Below are positions 23,031 through 33,362 of a stretch of DNA of 64,000 bases, one piece after another; position 1 is the stretch's first letter; the number at the start of each line of letters is the position of its first letter. A model generated the notes under the pieces. That model was not told the DNA's origin. It searched no databases and saw only the letters and a list, made by a program, of their open reading frames with translations. The position numbers and the translations under genes were made by a program. The stretch is from Pseudo-nitzschia pungens (taxonomy: Eukaryota; Bacillariophyta; Bacillariophyceae; Bacillariales; Bacillariaceae), in NCBI GenBank assembly GCA_037355855.1, contig CM074762.1:5208001-5272000 (forward strand), written 5' to 3'.

Positions 23031-23776
23031 TATGTGATATGCAGAATCAGTTCATTTTAATGTACGTTGCAATACTAGGTATGGTACATTTTACCACTAA
23101 TATACGAGTTGAAGTCCAAAATAATTCGTTTTACATTATTAAAGCCAGGGCTTACCATATAAACAACGTTGTATGACTCTGCGAGTAGAATTTCGGAGTG
23201 GTATGAAAATTGTGAATGTTTAGATACTTTTATGGAATATTGTTACGCGAGTTGAACATAAAAATTGAGGTCGCGAGCATAGCCACATTTTGGCATGCTC
23301 TTGCCATAAATGTTGATTCATTGTTGGTTCCCACGATTAGGCATATATCACCTTCTGGGACCCAACCGAAACGTATTCATGATTGGATATATAATAATAT
23401 TCGATTCCCATATGGGATTCGGTTAATTATTCAGTCGTGACTGCTAGCTACACTAGTATTAGGCTATACGAAGTAAACAACATTGTATGACTGCTGCGAT
23501 TATAATATACAATTTGAAATCAAAAATAATTCGTACTACGACATGCTATATTCTAATTTTATATTGCCATACCTCATTTATAATCATTTTTAATGGCTTC
23601 CACAGAATTAAGTGTTTCTTTCCAGGTTTTAACAGTTCAATTTCTCGTAGAAGCCTACCACAAAAAACCTTTTTTTACGACTTTTTCACTTTTCTCCACC
23701 CCCAGACCCCCAGTTCTGCCGAACTAAGACCTACGTTCTAAAAATGTTTATGAAATTCCAATTTTTACAACTCCAC

Positions 23777-26729
23777 TAATAATGACAGCACCAAGCTGAT
23801 AATCGGAGGCATCAGTGTACACATCATAAGGGAGATTGGGATCAGGATAGGTGAGAAGAATTTCTTCAGCAATCATGGTTTTGGCAGCTTTGAAGGCAGC
23901 GAGGAGTTCTGGAGTTTGTTGAAGTTTACCACGAGCCTTGCCAGATAAGGCAGTGAGAGGAGCCAAAATTTCAGCGCGCTTGCGCCAATGAGCCCGATAG
24001 AAATTAATCATGCCAATGAAGGATCGAAGGTCAGTGATAGTTGCAGGGAAAGCAAGCTTCAGGATTGGTTCAATCTTCTTAGGGTTTGGAAGGATGCCAG
24101 TGGTGGTGATGATGTGACCAAGCCATGGTGCTCGTTGTTGGAACCAATGGCATTTTGCAGGTTTAACAGAAAAGTTGTTGGCTTGTAGGATGGACAAAAC
24201 AGTGGAGACAGTTTTGCAATGAGAGTTGAAGTCAGGTGAGAAAATTCCAATGTCATCAATATAGACTTCGACATCATTGAGATTGACAAACAGGGATTCC
24301 ATACAGCCTTGTGCCCAACTTGGAGAGTTGAGGAACCCCATTGGAAGTCTGAGCAATCTAAATTTACCAAAGGGAGTAACAAGCACACAGAGCCAAGTAG
24401 AGGGCTCATCCAATTTGAAGGTGTGGAATTGCATGCTGACATCAATAAGGGTCACATATTTGAACCCACGGCGGCGATGGAAGATATCTTGGATCTTAGG
24501 CAACGGATAGTGGAGCTTTTTGGTGACTTTGTTAAGCTCTCGAAAATCAGAAATGATTCTGCAGGAGCCATCCGGTTTGGGGACAACAAATGTGGGCATA
24601 CCCCATTCAGTTGCATAGCATCTTTCAAGAATGCCAAGTTTTACCTGTCGAAGGAGTTCAGTTTTAACAGCGTCCTGTTGGTGGATAGGAATGCTGTAGG
24701 GCTGCTTGATATGATATGGTTTTGCACCCGGTTGGAGTTCAATGTGGAATTCCTTGTGGGGGAAAATTCCAAGTTCTTTATGAGAGAGACCTTCAAACAG
24801 AGGATGGTGTTTGGAGAGGATCTGAAGCAACTGGGATTGTTCGTCAGCGGAAAGATGGTTTTGGTTGGAAACCAGTTCTTGCAAATCAGTTTTCTCATAT
24901 TTGGTTGCACTATCAACGTAGGATTGAGAGGTTTGCGCGATGTAGGCTTCAGCAATGGAGTAGGGTTCATTGCTGATGATCTTCTGAACCAAAGTTTGAT
25001 CGGTGAAGTAGGATCGTGGATGGAAGGGCATATCCTTATCAAACCAAGAAACAAGGGAGGCTTCAAAATCCATTTTGATGGCAAGCTTCTTCATAGTAGC
25101 ACGTCCGATGATCAAATCATAATACATGTTGTTAACCACAAAGCAAGTCAAGGTTTTAACTCTTCTGGAATAAGAGAGTTCTGGAAAAATAATGTCAGTA
25201 AGCACAACATATTCAACACATTTAAACTTGCCATTGGGAGTATCCAATCCAATTGGAGATTCAAGAACATGGATGGGAATGTTTGAGGGGATCTGCTTTT
25301 TGGAAATTAATTCAAATGTGGAGCCACTATCAAAGAGGGTCTTGAAATAAAATTTGCCGGAGATATTGTTGATGGATTTGCATGTAGTCAATGTAGTGGG
25401 AGCCAAATCAGTGCAAGGTTTGGAAATCAGTGGTTCAAATGGTTCAGGATTTGGATTTGGTGGAGCCGGAGATAAAACAATGGAAGGATCATAAGGATCA
25501 GCAGGGGCTGTGAACACTTCAGCAAGAGGTATATCATCAGCAGTGGATGTTGGAAAGCGTTGGAGGTCCTGATGATAATAGGCTTCATCAATTTCAGCGT
25601 TGACATGAAAGAGGTCAACCCAAACATCTTCAGGTGGAGAAATAAAGGTGCAAACATGACCATCACCAGGCGGTGGAGTGTTGGGAGCAGTTGTAACTGA
25701 AGAAGGGCGAGAGCTGTTTGCAGAGCCTGTTGCTAAGTTTGCATCAGCTGAAGACCGATTGTTGTTGTTGTTGTTGGTGGAAGGACCACGACGCTTGCCA
25801 TTAGGATTGTCAATATTTTTGAAACATTGACCCCAAGTATGGTTGCTACCAGGATGAATAGGACATGGGTCTGTATTCTTGATTCTGTTGTTAGAGTTAG
25901 CGGCAGAATTCTGTGAGGAATTGTTGTTGTTGGAACGTCGAGCATTGTTGTTGTTATTGTTGTTGTTGCCAGAACGACGGTTGTTGTTGTTCCGATTTTT
26001 ACCAGTTTGTCTGTTGGAGGACTTGTTGGAATTGTTACTGTTGTTGTTGGTGTTTTTGTTGTTGTTTTTACGATTGGCTTTGGTACAGTAACGTTCCATT
26101 CTGGTAATAATCTCAGTAAGGGTATCATCGTGTGGAGAATGGATGTCTTCATATGAGTCTCTCCAATCAGAAGGCATAGAGTCGTAGATAAGATCTTTGA
26201 AATCTTCTGGAGGGATGATTGCATCAGCAGCAGCAACTGGAGCGCCAGGCAACAAAGGAAGGATAACATTGTTGTGATATGAAACCATTGAAACAAAGCT
26301 GGAGACGCTCATGGAAGTTGTCTTCTTAATCTGAAACAGGAATCGTTTGTGGTTACGGTATACGTCATCGTTGTTGGAGAACTTGAACCGAATGAAGGCG
26401 CGAAGATCTTGTTCAAAGTGAGGAACAGTATGGGTATGTCCAAGGATGTTGGTATTCCACCAGGTCTTATCAGAATAGTCCCTTAAAATATCTGGGAACT
26501 TGGAGTACAACCTGGGACCTGTAGTCCAACTGAGGGAAGAACGTGCTTCAGAGAATTCATGGATAGAGTGAAGTGTCTGTAAGAGGGTTGAAGTTGAAGT
26601 AATATAGGTGACTTTCACCTTAGTTGTTTCAGTTTCATTCTCATTGGTAATCACACGTTTATACTCAGCCTTTTCAAGTTCATCTAATTCGAAGTCGAAC
26701 TTAAATGGAAGAGGTGTAACAGAAGACAT
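23777..26729 (-). pseudogene. Gypsy gag-pol, 5' part: Gag, protease, reverse transcriptase, start of RNase H (truncated by insertion)
   Basis: Reading starts at ATG 26729. The Gag region covers about residues 1-330, with an Asn/Arg-rich basic stretch and a zinc-knuckle-like CPIHPGSNHTWGQC. The aspartic protease motif is LFDSGSTFELIS. The reverse transcriptase has PTFVVPKPDGSCRIISDFRELN, FGKFRLLRLPMGFLNSP and the catalytic YIDDI (usual YVDD/YLDD). Connection and RNase H start follow (DLRSFIGMINFYRAHW, then YTDASDYQLGAVI). Host frame is lost at 23776. The frame then runs nine codons into the inserted DNA and stops at 23748, giving a 993-residue product lacking functional RNase H and integrase. 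No other lesions were seen. Gag and Pol are in one frame. Confidence 0.92.
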
Positions 26730-27252
26730 GGTACTTGCTGGGTATTGCTGGATACTTGGTAGGTATATGGAAGGGACTTGATGTGTATGTGTAGGTATAT
26801 ATATGTAGGTATATATGGAAGAGGTATTGATGGATACCTAAAACAACTTGCACTTAAGGGAAATAGGTGGCAAGTATCTTCGGAGAACCTTAAGCTTTGT
26901 TTGCTTAAGTGTAAAAAAATAAACTTGAAAATAAATGTTGAAGGTATGTAGGTAAGTATGACCAAAGGTATGAAGGTCCGAAGGTATGAGTGGCCGAAGG
27001 TTGGTATGATGTTGGTAACCTTAACCTTGGAAGGTATGGTATGGTACGTGTTGAGGTACCGTAAGGTTAAATGGTATGAGTAGGTTGAAGGTATGGGTAC
27101 GTGGTGAAGTACTGTAGCCGTACTGATGAAAGGCTTTGAGTGGTATGATGGTAGGATACCACTGAAAAAGTATCTGGATTAAAGATGGGTTAAGGAATAT
27201 AATCAATTCAAAGAATTGACAATGGTGGTCGTGTAATCGACTGTAATTACAA
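26730..27252 (-). other. 5' untranslated leader of the Gypsy element
   Basis: Between the 5' LTR and the gag start. Short GGTATG/GAAGGTATG repeats fill most of it. The primer-binding site would abut 27252 but no tRNA-Met-like TGG sequence is present. Confidence 0.6.
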
Positions 27253-27597
27253 TGTCATATCTCTGGAAACCAGAGGTCGACCGAATATAAAAATAAAGTG
27301 ATTGATAATCTTGTAAAATAAGAAATTATGATAAGAGTTATGATTTTGGAAACTAAGATAAAAATGAATGTTCTCTCGTACAACGTCGTGTTGTTTATCT
27401 TGATAAAGAGCAAACAGACATAGAGAAGCTTTGCAATATATATTGCAATATATATGTTGCCATATATATAAAAAGGTCATAAGAACCTAAGTCACAGTCA
27501 TAGGTCATTTGGTCATAGGACTTGAATAGAAACAGGGTTTGTTTCTTAATACATAAATAGATTGTTTCTTGTTGTCGTAGTTTTGAGACATACGACA
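27253..27597 (-). repeat. 5' LTR of the Gypsy element
   Basis: 345 bp, identical by eye to the 3' LTR at 17066-17410. Confidence 0.95.
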
Positions 27598-27602
27598 GAA
27601 AT
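27598..27602. repeat. Target site duplication GAAAT, right copy
   Basis: Matches 17061-17065 exactly. Confidence 0.93.
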
Positions 27603-29017
27603 CGATCAAATTCAACACTGAGCGAATCCTACTTTTTGAACATGCAGTCAAGAAAAGAACTTGGAGTGGTATTAGGGTTGGTTTCGTCAGTAGGTTAGAC
27701 TCTTATTTTTGAGATCTCTTAATTAGTTCAAAACGGAGAATCGCATTTATTGAAAAATAGGTTATTAGTAAGATTACGGAATGAATTGATTTTTGGATTG
27801 TATATGTTTTACGCCAATTTTACATTTCACGCTAACTTACTTTTTTTTTACGAATTAAAATTTTTAGATATGAAATGCCTTCTGTCAAAATGCGGAGATC
27901 ACATACGGTAGTACATGACGAATGACGATAAATTGCGCAATCCGACATGACGAATTTCACGAACTTTACATCGTTGATTGAAATTAATTAATGTCACGAA
28001 CTGGAAATCAAGTGAGACAATGTTTAATATTTAAGGCTCAGGACGAATGGGACACGTTGTTCAAAAGCGAGACCGGTTTGGGACGACTTCGAAAATCACA
28101 AAATAATGCGAAGTAATAATATCATCGGACAACGAAACGATTACTATCTACTTTATTGAATATGGACTTGGAATGAGAGTGACTGGGACTAGAGACATGA
28201 GGGAATAAGAATGATTACCACTTACTGGAAGAGGAATACCAAGGTTACTAAAAATAGGACTTTAAGTACCGAGTCTACAGTGCAATAAGTATAAATATAC
28301 GGCCTCCAGTAGACACGTGTGCAGGGGATATTTGTGTGGATAAGAATAAGAACAGGAAATAAGAGATGAGAATGATTTGTCTATCATCCGGGATTCTTAT
28401 GAAGTCCAATTCAAATTCGAACCGATTCAGATTCAACATACCAGCACCTCATATATTGCACTCAAAAGCGGCACAAAACTGTCGGCAGAAGTTAACATTG
28501 TAAGGCCGAAATAGCTCACACTTCTTTTCTTTAACAGAGAAGTGAGGTCGTAATCTTTGCCGGACAACAAGATCGTACAGAAAGGGTAAGAACCGGTCTC
28601 CCAAAATGGAAAGAAAGAAGTGCAGGTGCTCACGAAATTCTATTCCGTGCTTATTGATCAGGAAATGGAGCACTATATTTTAGTCCTATACATCACACAA
28701 TCGTCCGACCCCCGCGACTCTGTCTTCGTCAAGGCAGTTCTCCTCCGGTACAAAACAATTCTGTGCTTTTACACCGCACCAGACGTCCGACTATACTAGT
28801 AGTAGTAGAAATACGTGAACCATTTGTTAATTGGAACTGTACCGTACGTTCGCTGCTTGCAGGGACGGTTGCTTATTGAAGCATCGACGCGTGAGTTGTT
28901 CATTTCAAAACAAGTCTGCTGACACTGTTGCTGCGTACTACCGTACATCGGATTTCTGCTCTCCCCAACACCGTGAATTGTACTAACTTCTACTAGTAAT
29001 AGTACTAGGACACTGTA
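27603..29017. other. Intergenic region upstream of the hyaluronan-synthase-like gene
   Basis: No gene recognised; AT-rich. A segment at about 28250-28320 (GTTACTAAAAATAGGACTT...) resembles 59393-59450. ACTAGTAGTAGTA words occur just upstream of the next gene. Confidence 0.5.
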
Positions 29018-32000
29018 ATGAAAGACGAAACGAACAAGGAAAAGTCTGATCCCATCCATGTCAATGACGACAGCGGTGTTGATGGCGATGACTGTCACTA
29101 CGACGACATTGATTCAGATATTGAACCTCCTCCTTCGCTGTCTTCTTTGTCCGGCGAAGACGAGAGCATCGTCCCCTACCCCACCAGCGGCGAGAGTATC
29201 GAAAAACAGGAGGACAATGGCAAGACTGTCGATGAAGAGGTGGTGAACAACGAAACCGAACACCAGGAGAGCATCGTTCCGTATGTTGGCGACGTAGTCA
29301 ATTTCGACAAGCCTTTCGAGGAACAGATGGAACAAAAAACTGACGAGGTCGATCCCGATGTCAGATCTTTGTCCTCTGTCTCCTTGAGCTCTCCCGAGAA
29401 CAGTTCTTCAACAGGAGAAGCTGAAGAATCCCAAACGGAGAGTAGTAGTAGTCTGGTCGGCATCGATATTTGTCAACCGACTGTTGTCGACGTTCCCGGA
29501 TATAGATTCGGTTCTGGACCACCCCCGGGACCTGTCCAAAGAAAGGCAGAGGATGACTTAGTAACCCTTCCGCATGGTTCACTAGTTGGCGGAGGTTCGA
29601 GGTGGAACCAGACGTTCTATTTGATCCGATTCGTATTCACCATGGGTCTGGCAATTTTCATCCTTGCTGGCATGAGCTGGTCGTACTGGCTGGGATTCAG
29701 TCTTCTCCATAACGAGTATGACACTCTCGCGTTTGGTGTCTATGGGGCTTTTCTCGCCGGGCATGTGGCGCTTCAATATCTCTTCGCATTCCGAGAGCAT
29801 CGGATGCAAAAGAGACGTGCAGAACGGCCCCGCCTTCCTGATCACGGCAGCAGAAAGATTGCGGTTCAGGTATCCGCTTACCTGGAGGATCCCGACTATC
29901 TGTATCGGTGTCTCCAGTCTATCAAGGACCTGAAGTACCCCAGAGAGAACCTCAAGGTTTTGGTTTGCATCGACGGTAACGGCGACGAATCTTTGTACAT
30001 GAAAGATATCTTCTTGAGAGTGTTTGAAGACGAGAAACCTGCTTTCTTTCAATGGGACTACAACTTCCATGAGCTCCCGTTGAATGCTACCGACACTGCA
30101 AATGGTGTAGACGTGCTCAAAGCCACGGTAGCAAACCATCGTGTGACTTGCATCATGCAAAAGTGGGGCGGCAAGCGTGAGGTGATGTACACAGCGTTTC
30201 GCATACTACAGGACATGACCGATTACATACAGGTGTGCGATTCTGATACGATCCTCGATCCCGATGCAACGGATGAACTCGCTCGGGTGCTCGATGAGGA
30301 GCCCACAACGGGTGCCGTTGGAGGTGATGTCAAAATTTTGAATGATGGCGACTCCTTTGTGTCATTCCTGTCGTCACTAAGATATTGGATGGCGTTCAAC
30401 GTCGAGAGGGCATGCCAGTCACACTTCGGCGTCGTATCCTGCATCTCAGGTCCGCTTGGCATGTACCGGAACATATGGCTCCAAGAGTTTCTGGATCTGT
30501 GGTCCGATCAAAAATTCATCGGAGAGATCTGTACGTTTGGTGACGATCGCCACCTGACCAATAGGATGCTTCAGTTCGGATACGCCACGAAGTTTACGGC
30601 ATATGCCATTTGTGCAACCGAAACACCAGCTGAATACGTACGATGGCTTGCACAACAGACTAGATGGTCCAAGTCTTTCTTTCGAGAGTGGCTCTTCAAC
30701 GCTTTGTGGTGGCACAAACATCACCCATGGATGGTCTACGAAAGTATTGTTTCTGGAGCCTTTCCTTTCTTTGTCATTTACACCTGCATTTACATGACAT
30801 GGTCGGGCAGTCTGTGGAATGTCATCTATCTATTGCTCTCGATCCAGGGAGTTGGATTGGTCAAGGGCATCCTCGCCTCGTTTATCTGCCGTTCAGGAAG
30901 AATGGTATTCATTTCATTTTACTCGTGTCTTTACATGACGTCTCTGCTTCCAGCAAAAGTTTACGCAATTTTGACCATTACAAATAAAGGCTGGGGTACC
31001 TCGGGTAGAAAAACTCTCATAACTCGATACAATGCTCTCATCCCGGTAGTGGCTTGGTTTGCGATTTTGATCCCAGGTTTATTCTTTTCCACCGGAATCG
31101 ACGTGAAAGATTCGCTTGCCCTTCGCGGTGGGGATGTTGAAGATATTGAGCTTATGTTCCTGATTTGGGGAGTCTTGACCTACATCGCGTATTGGATAAT
31201 ATCTGTGGCTGCTTGGAAAATATTCGTCCGAGGAGATCTGAGAACGAAGGAGGAGTTCAGCGTCGAAGATAACTTCAGATTCGGAGATACAGGTGATACG
31301 AGCTCCGACGAAGTATCCTCGAGAGCGAAATCTGGAGGCGACCGATCGGTGGACAAGCCGACAGAGGCTAGTGATACAAGCAACAGTAGTGTTAGCTCTG
31401 TGTCGCAGCCGAAAACCAGTACCGAGGCAAACGACACCGTATCCGAAGTCAAAACAATACGAACTAAAGCTTTGGAGGTTTTGGCCATGGTTGACGATCA
31501 CCTTCGAAAGACACAAAGGTTTCCTACTGTGGCAACAGCCGACGACAAGTCTCGGCAATCAGAACAAAACGGTGGTGAAGACTTGGCGTTTGTCGAAGAT
31601 GATTTGGAAATGGGATTGAAGAACTTTGAAGAGGAGGACACCCCCGCACTATCTGATGGCAAGGAAGAAACCCAAGCAATTGTATCAAGATCACATGTGG
31701 TTGACGAACAATTAGTGCAAGCCGAATCCGAGGATGCAGAGGACCTCGAGACGGGAAAGACCAGCAACGAAGAGGGCTGCACCAGTAAGCCTCATGTATT
31801 GGTACCGGGAGCTTTAGAAGTCTTGGAATTGGTCGAGGAGCACTTTCGACAGGTTGAGTCGGAAGACTTGGGGTTGATAGACTCTAAGGATTCAGTGTCC
31901 TCGATGTATTCGCAAGACTCGATGTCGATACACTCGAACAGGACAGAAATTGGGGAGGAGGAAGAAGAAGCACCCGACTCACCTACTGCCCATGCCAAAG

Positions 32001-32278
32001 CTTTGGAGGTCCTCACTATGGTAGACAATCACATCCAAGAGATGAATGTTGCCGAATTATCACCCACTGTCCGTGCCAAAGCCAGGGAGCTGTTGAAGAG
32101 GTTCGACGAATATAATCGAAAGTTGGAACACGGGACGCCTAGAACCAAAGCCGAATCTAGAAAGGTTCTGCTCGACGTTTGGAAAAAACTGAAACTCCTC
32201 CGTTGTTCTTCTACCAAACGAAGATCTTCGTCGAAGCAAAACAGCGATAGCAAACATTTCAATTTTGATGATGTTTAG
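29018..32278 (+). CDS. Hyaluronan-synthase-like family 2 glycosyltransferase (class I HAS type)
   Basis: 1086 residues, single exon. The acidic cytosolic N-terminus (1-195) is followed by two membrane helices (about 200-228 and 236-258). The GT2 catalytic domain has VAVQVSAYLEDPDYL-type start, VCIDGNGDES, KWGGKREVMYTAFRIL (about 383-397), the metal-binding CDSD (407-410), CISGPLGMYRN, FGDDRHLTNR (507-516) and the QQTRW product-binding motif (546-550) followed by SKSFFREW. Three to five further helices lie at about 570-775. These motifs follow vertebrate and Streptococcus hyaluronan synthases more closely than chitin or cellulose synthases. The product in this organism is unproven; it could be hyaluronan, chitin-like or another beta-glycan, made and extruded at the plasma membrane. 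The ~300-residue C-terminal tail is acidic and contains four or more copies of a helical ALEVLxMVDxH motif. Confidence 0.85.
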   Translation: MKDETNKEKSDPIHVNDDSGVDGDDCHYDDIDSDIEPPPSLSSLSGEDESIVPYPTSGESIEKQEDNGKTVDEEVVNNETEHQESIVPYVGDVVNFDKPFEEQMEQKTDEVDPDVRSLSSVSLSSPENSSSTGEAEESQTESSSSLVGIDICQPTVVDVPGYRFGSGPPPGPVQRKAEDDLVTLPHGSLVGGGSRWNQTFYLIRFVFTMGLAIFILAGMSWSYWLGFSLLHNEYDTLAFGVYGAFLAGHVALQYLFAFREHRMQKRRAERPRLPDHGSRKIAVQVSAYLEDPDYLYRCLQSIKDLKYPRENLKVLVCIDGNGDESLYMKDIFLRVFEDEKPAFFQWDYNFHELPLNATDTANGVDVLKATVANHRVTCIMQKWGGKREVMYTAFRILQDMTDYIQVCDSDTILDPDATDELARVLDEEPTTGAVGGDVKILNDGDSFVSFLSSLRYWMAFNVERACQSHFGVVSCISGPLGMYRNIWLQEFLDLWSDQKFIGEICTFGDDRHLTNRMLQFGYATKFTAYAICATETPAEYVRWLAQQTRWSKSFFREWLFNALWWHKHHPWMVYESIVSGAFPFFVIYTCIYMTWSGSLWNVIYLLLSIQGVGLVKGILASFICRSGRMVFISFYSCLYMTSLLPAKVYAILTITNKGWGTSGRKTLITRYNALIPVVAWFAILIPGLFFSTGIDVKDSLALRGGDVEDIELMFLIWGVLTYIAYWIISVAAWKIFVRGDLRTKEEFSVEDNFRFGDTGDTSSDEVSSRAKSGGDRSVDKPTEASDTSNSSVSSVSQPKTSTEANDTVSEVKTIRTKALEVLAMVDDHLRKTQRFPTVATADDKSRQSEQNGGEDLAFVEDDLEMGLKNFEEEDTPALSDGKEETQAIVSRSHVVDEQLVQAESEDAEDLETGKTSNEEGCTSKPHVLVPGALEVLELVEEHFRQVESEDLGLIDSKDSVSSMYSQDSMSIHSNRTEIGEEEEEAPDSPTAHAKALEVLTMVDNHIQEMNVAELSPTVRAKARELLKRFDEYNRKLEHGTPRTKAESRKVLLDVWKKLKLLRCSSTKRRSSSKQNSDSKHFNFDDV

Positions 32279-33362
32279 TGCGATACGGTCAAAATCGTTG
32301 CAACTGTTATAAGATTGATTGATGCAAAACAAACCAAACAGAAAGACATTCCATTTTTGGAAAAAACCGATTCATTCGCTCTCCCAAAATCGAATCCAAC
32401 CACCAACCAACTAGAGCAGAACCCAACCGATTACTACGACCCCCGTGATATGTCAGAGAGTGTTGCATTGCCAGGGACGGCAACGAATTATGACTCTGTG
32501 GGCATGCCACTGACAAGGAGGACTTGCTTAATAACATTCTTGTCCGGTGCAAACTGCTGCAGCTCGTTCTCCGTCACTAGTGCGCTCGTAAAATACTTCG
32601 TATTTTACGAGCGCACTCGGTCCACAAAAAATCAGCGACACATAAGAATTCATGTCTTGTGCAATACCCCCATCCCAATAGTACTAATACTATGTGTGAA
32701 CATCATCATTTTTTGTACAACTCAATCAATCAGTGTGATTCACAATCCATGACCAGCAATAATGAAAAAAGTGTAACAGATAGATGATAAAAAAAATTAT
32801 ATCCCCATCACGTAGCAAGAAGCTCAAAACGACTTGCAATAGCTATTACTACTACTACTAGTGTTAATAGTTCGCGCTACAATATTATTGTGGGAGTCTG
32901 TTTTCTTCTCCGTCTCTCGGAGCTGGTGGTGTGTCGTGTACTTCAGAATTCGCAACAACACAGAGTCCACTCCAAGTGCCTACCGGCGGTACGTGAATTC
33001 AAGGATAGTTCTTGTTAGGATTTTCATTTCATCATGTGTTGTAGGAATAGTACTACTACTAGTACAGTCTGTGCTTGCCCTTTGCAATACAATCCATCTC
33101 TTTTGCGAAGAATGAATCGTTTCGATCCTGTTGACAATGGATACCGTTCGCGCAAAGCAACACAGATTGGCTGTTTGGGGCCAGAACCAGTGAAAGTGCT
33201 TCTTCCTATGCACGCTCTGGTCGACTGTCTGGTGACAGCCTAGCTAACTGGCTTTGACGACTTTCTTTCCTTTCTCTTTTGGTTGACTTGTTGCATTCCT
33301 TGTTGTTCTTGTTTGCTCGGGCAAAAGCCACCACACCAGCAGGAATCATCCTCATCCCCACA
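32279..33362. other. Intergenic region with hairpin
   Basis: Convergent 3' ends of the glycosyltransferase (+) and membrane protein (-) genes. No gene was recognised. ACTACTAGT microsatellite words occur at 32845-32865 and 33045-33065. Confidence 0.5.
32579..32617. repeat. Perfect 18-bp inverted repeat with 3-nt loop
   Basis: The arm AGTGCGCTCGTAAAATAC, loop TTC and exact complementary arm lie 300 bp past the glycosyltransferase stop codon. There is no T-run after it, and it is too short for a typical miniature transposon. Confidence 0.9.

Larger units (their letters stand above)
19077..23776. mobile_element. Nested non-coding insertion with 13-bp terminal inverted repeats inside Gypsy RNase H
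   Basis: 4.7 kb lies exactly between the two halves of the RNase H domain. The left end GTGGAGTTGTAAA (19077-19089) is the exact reverse complement of the right end TTTACAACTCCAC (23764-23776). Inside are a left AT-rich segment, two tandem arrays (19369-21290 and 21291-23030) and a right AT-rich segment (23031-23763) with internally duplicated stretches (near 23105-23200 and 23455-23545, sharing AAACAACRTTGTATGACT and CAAAATAATTCGT-like words). No coding potential was found. No clear target duplication could be assigned, so the transposon class is open: a non-autonomous DNA transposon is likely. Confidence 0.75.
17066..27597 (-). mobile_element. Ty3/Gypsy LTR retrotransposon, complete ends, carrying a nested 4.7-kb insertion
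   Basis: The element reads on the minus strand: 5' LTR 27597-27253, gag-pol from 26729, 3' LTR 17410-17066. Both ends show TG...CA, both LTRs are 345 bp and appear identical base for base, and a 5-bp GAAAT duplication flanks the whole unit. The order protease, reverse transcriptase, RNase H, integrase identifies the Ty3/Gypsy superfamily. Without the nested insertion it would be about 5.8 kb. Identical LTRs indicate recent insertion. No canonical TGG-starting primer-binding site follows the 5' LTR: the first bases on the minus strand are TTGTAATTACAG. Confidence 0.95.
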
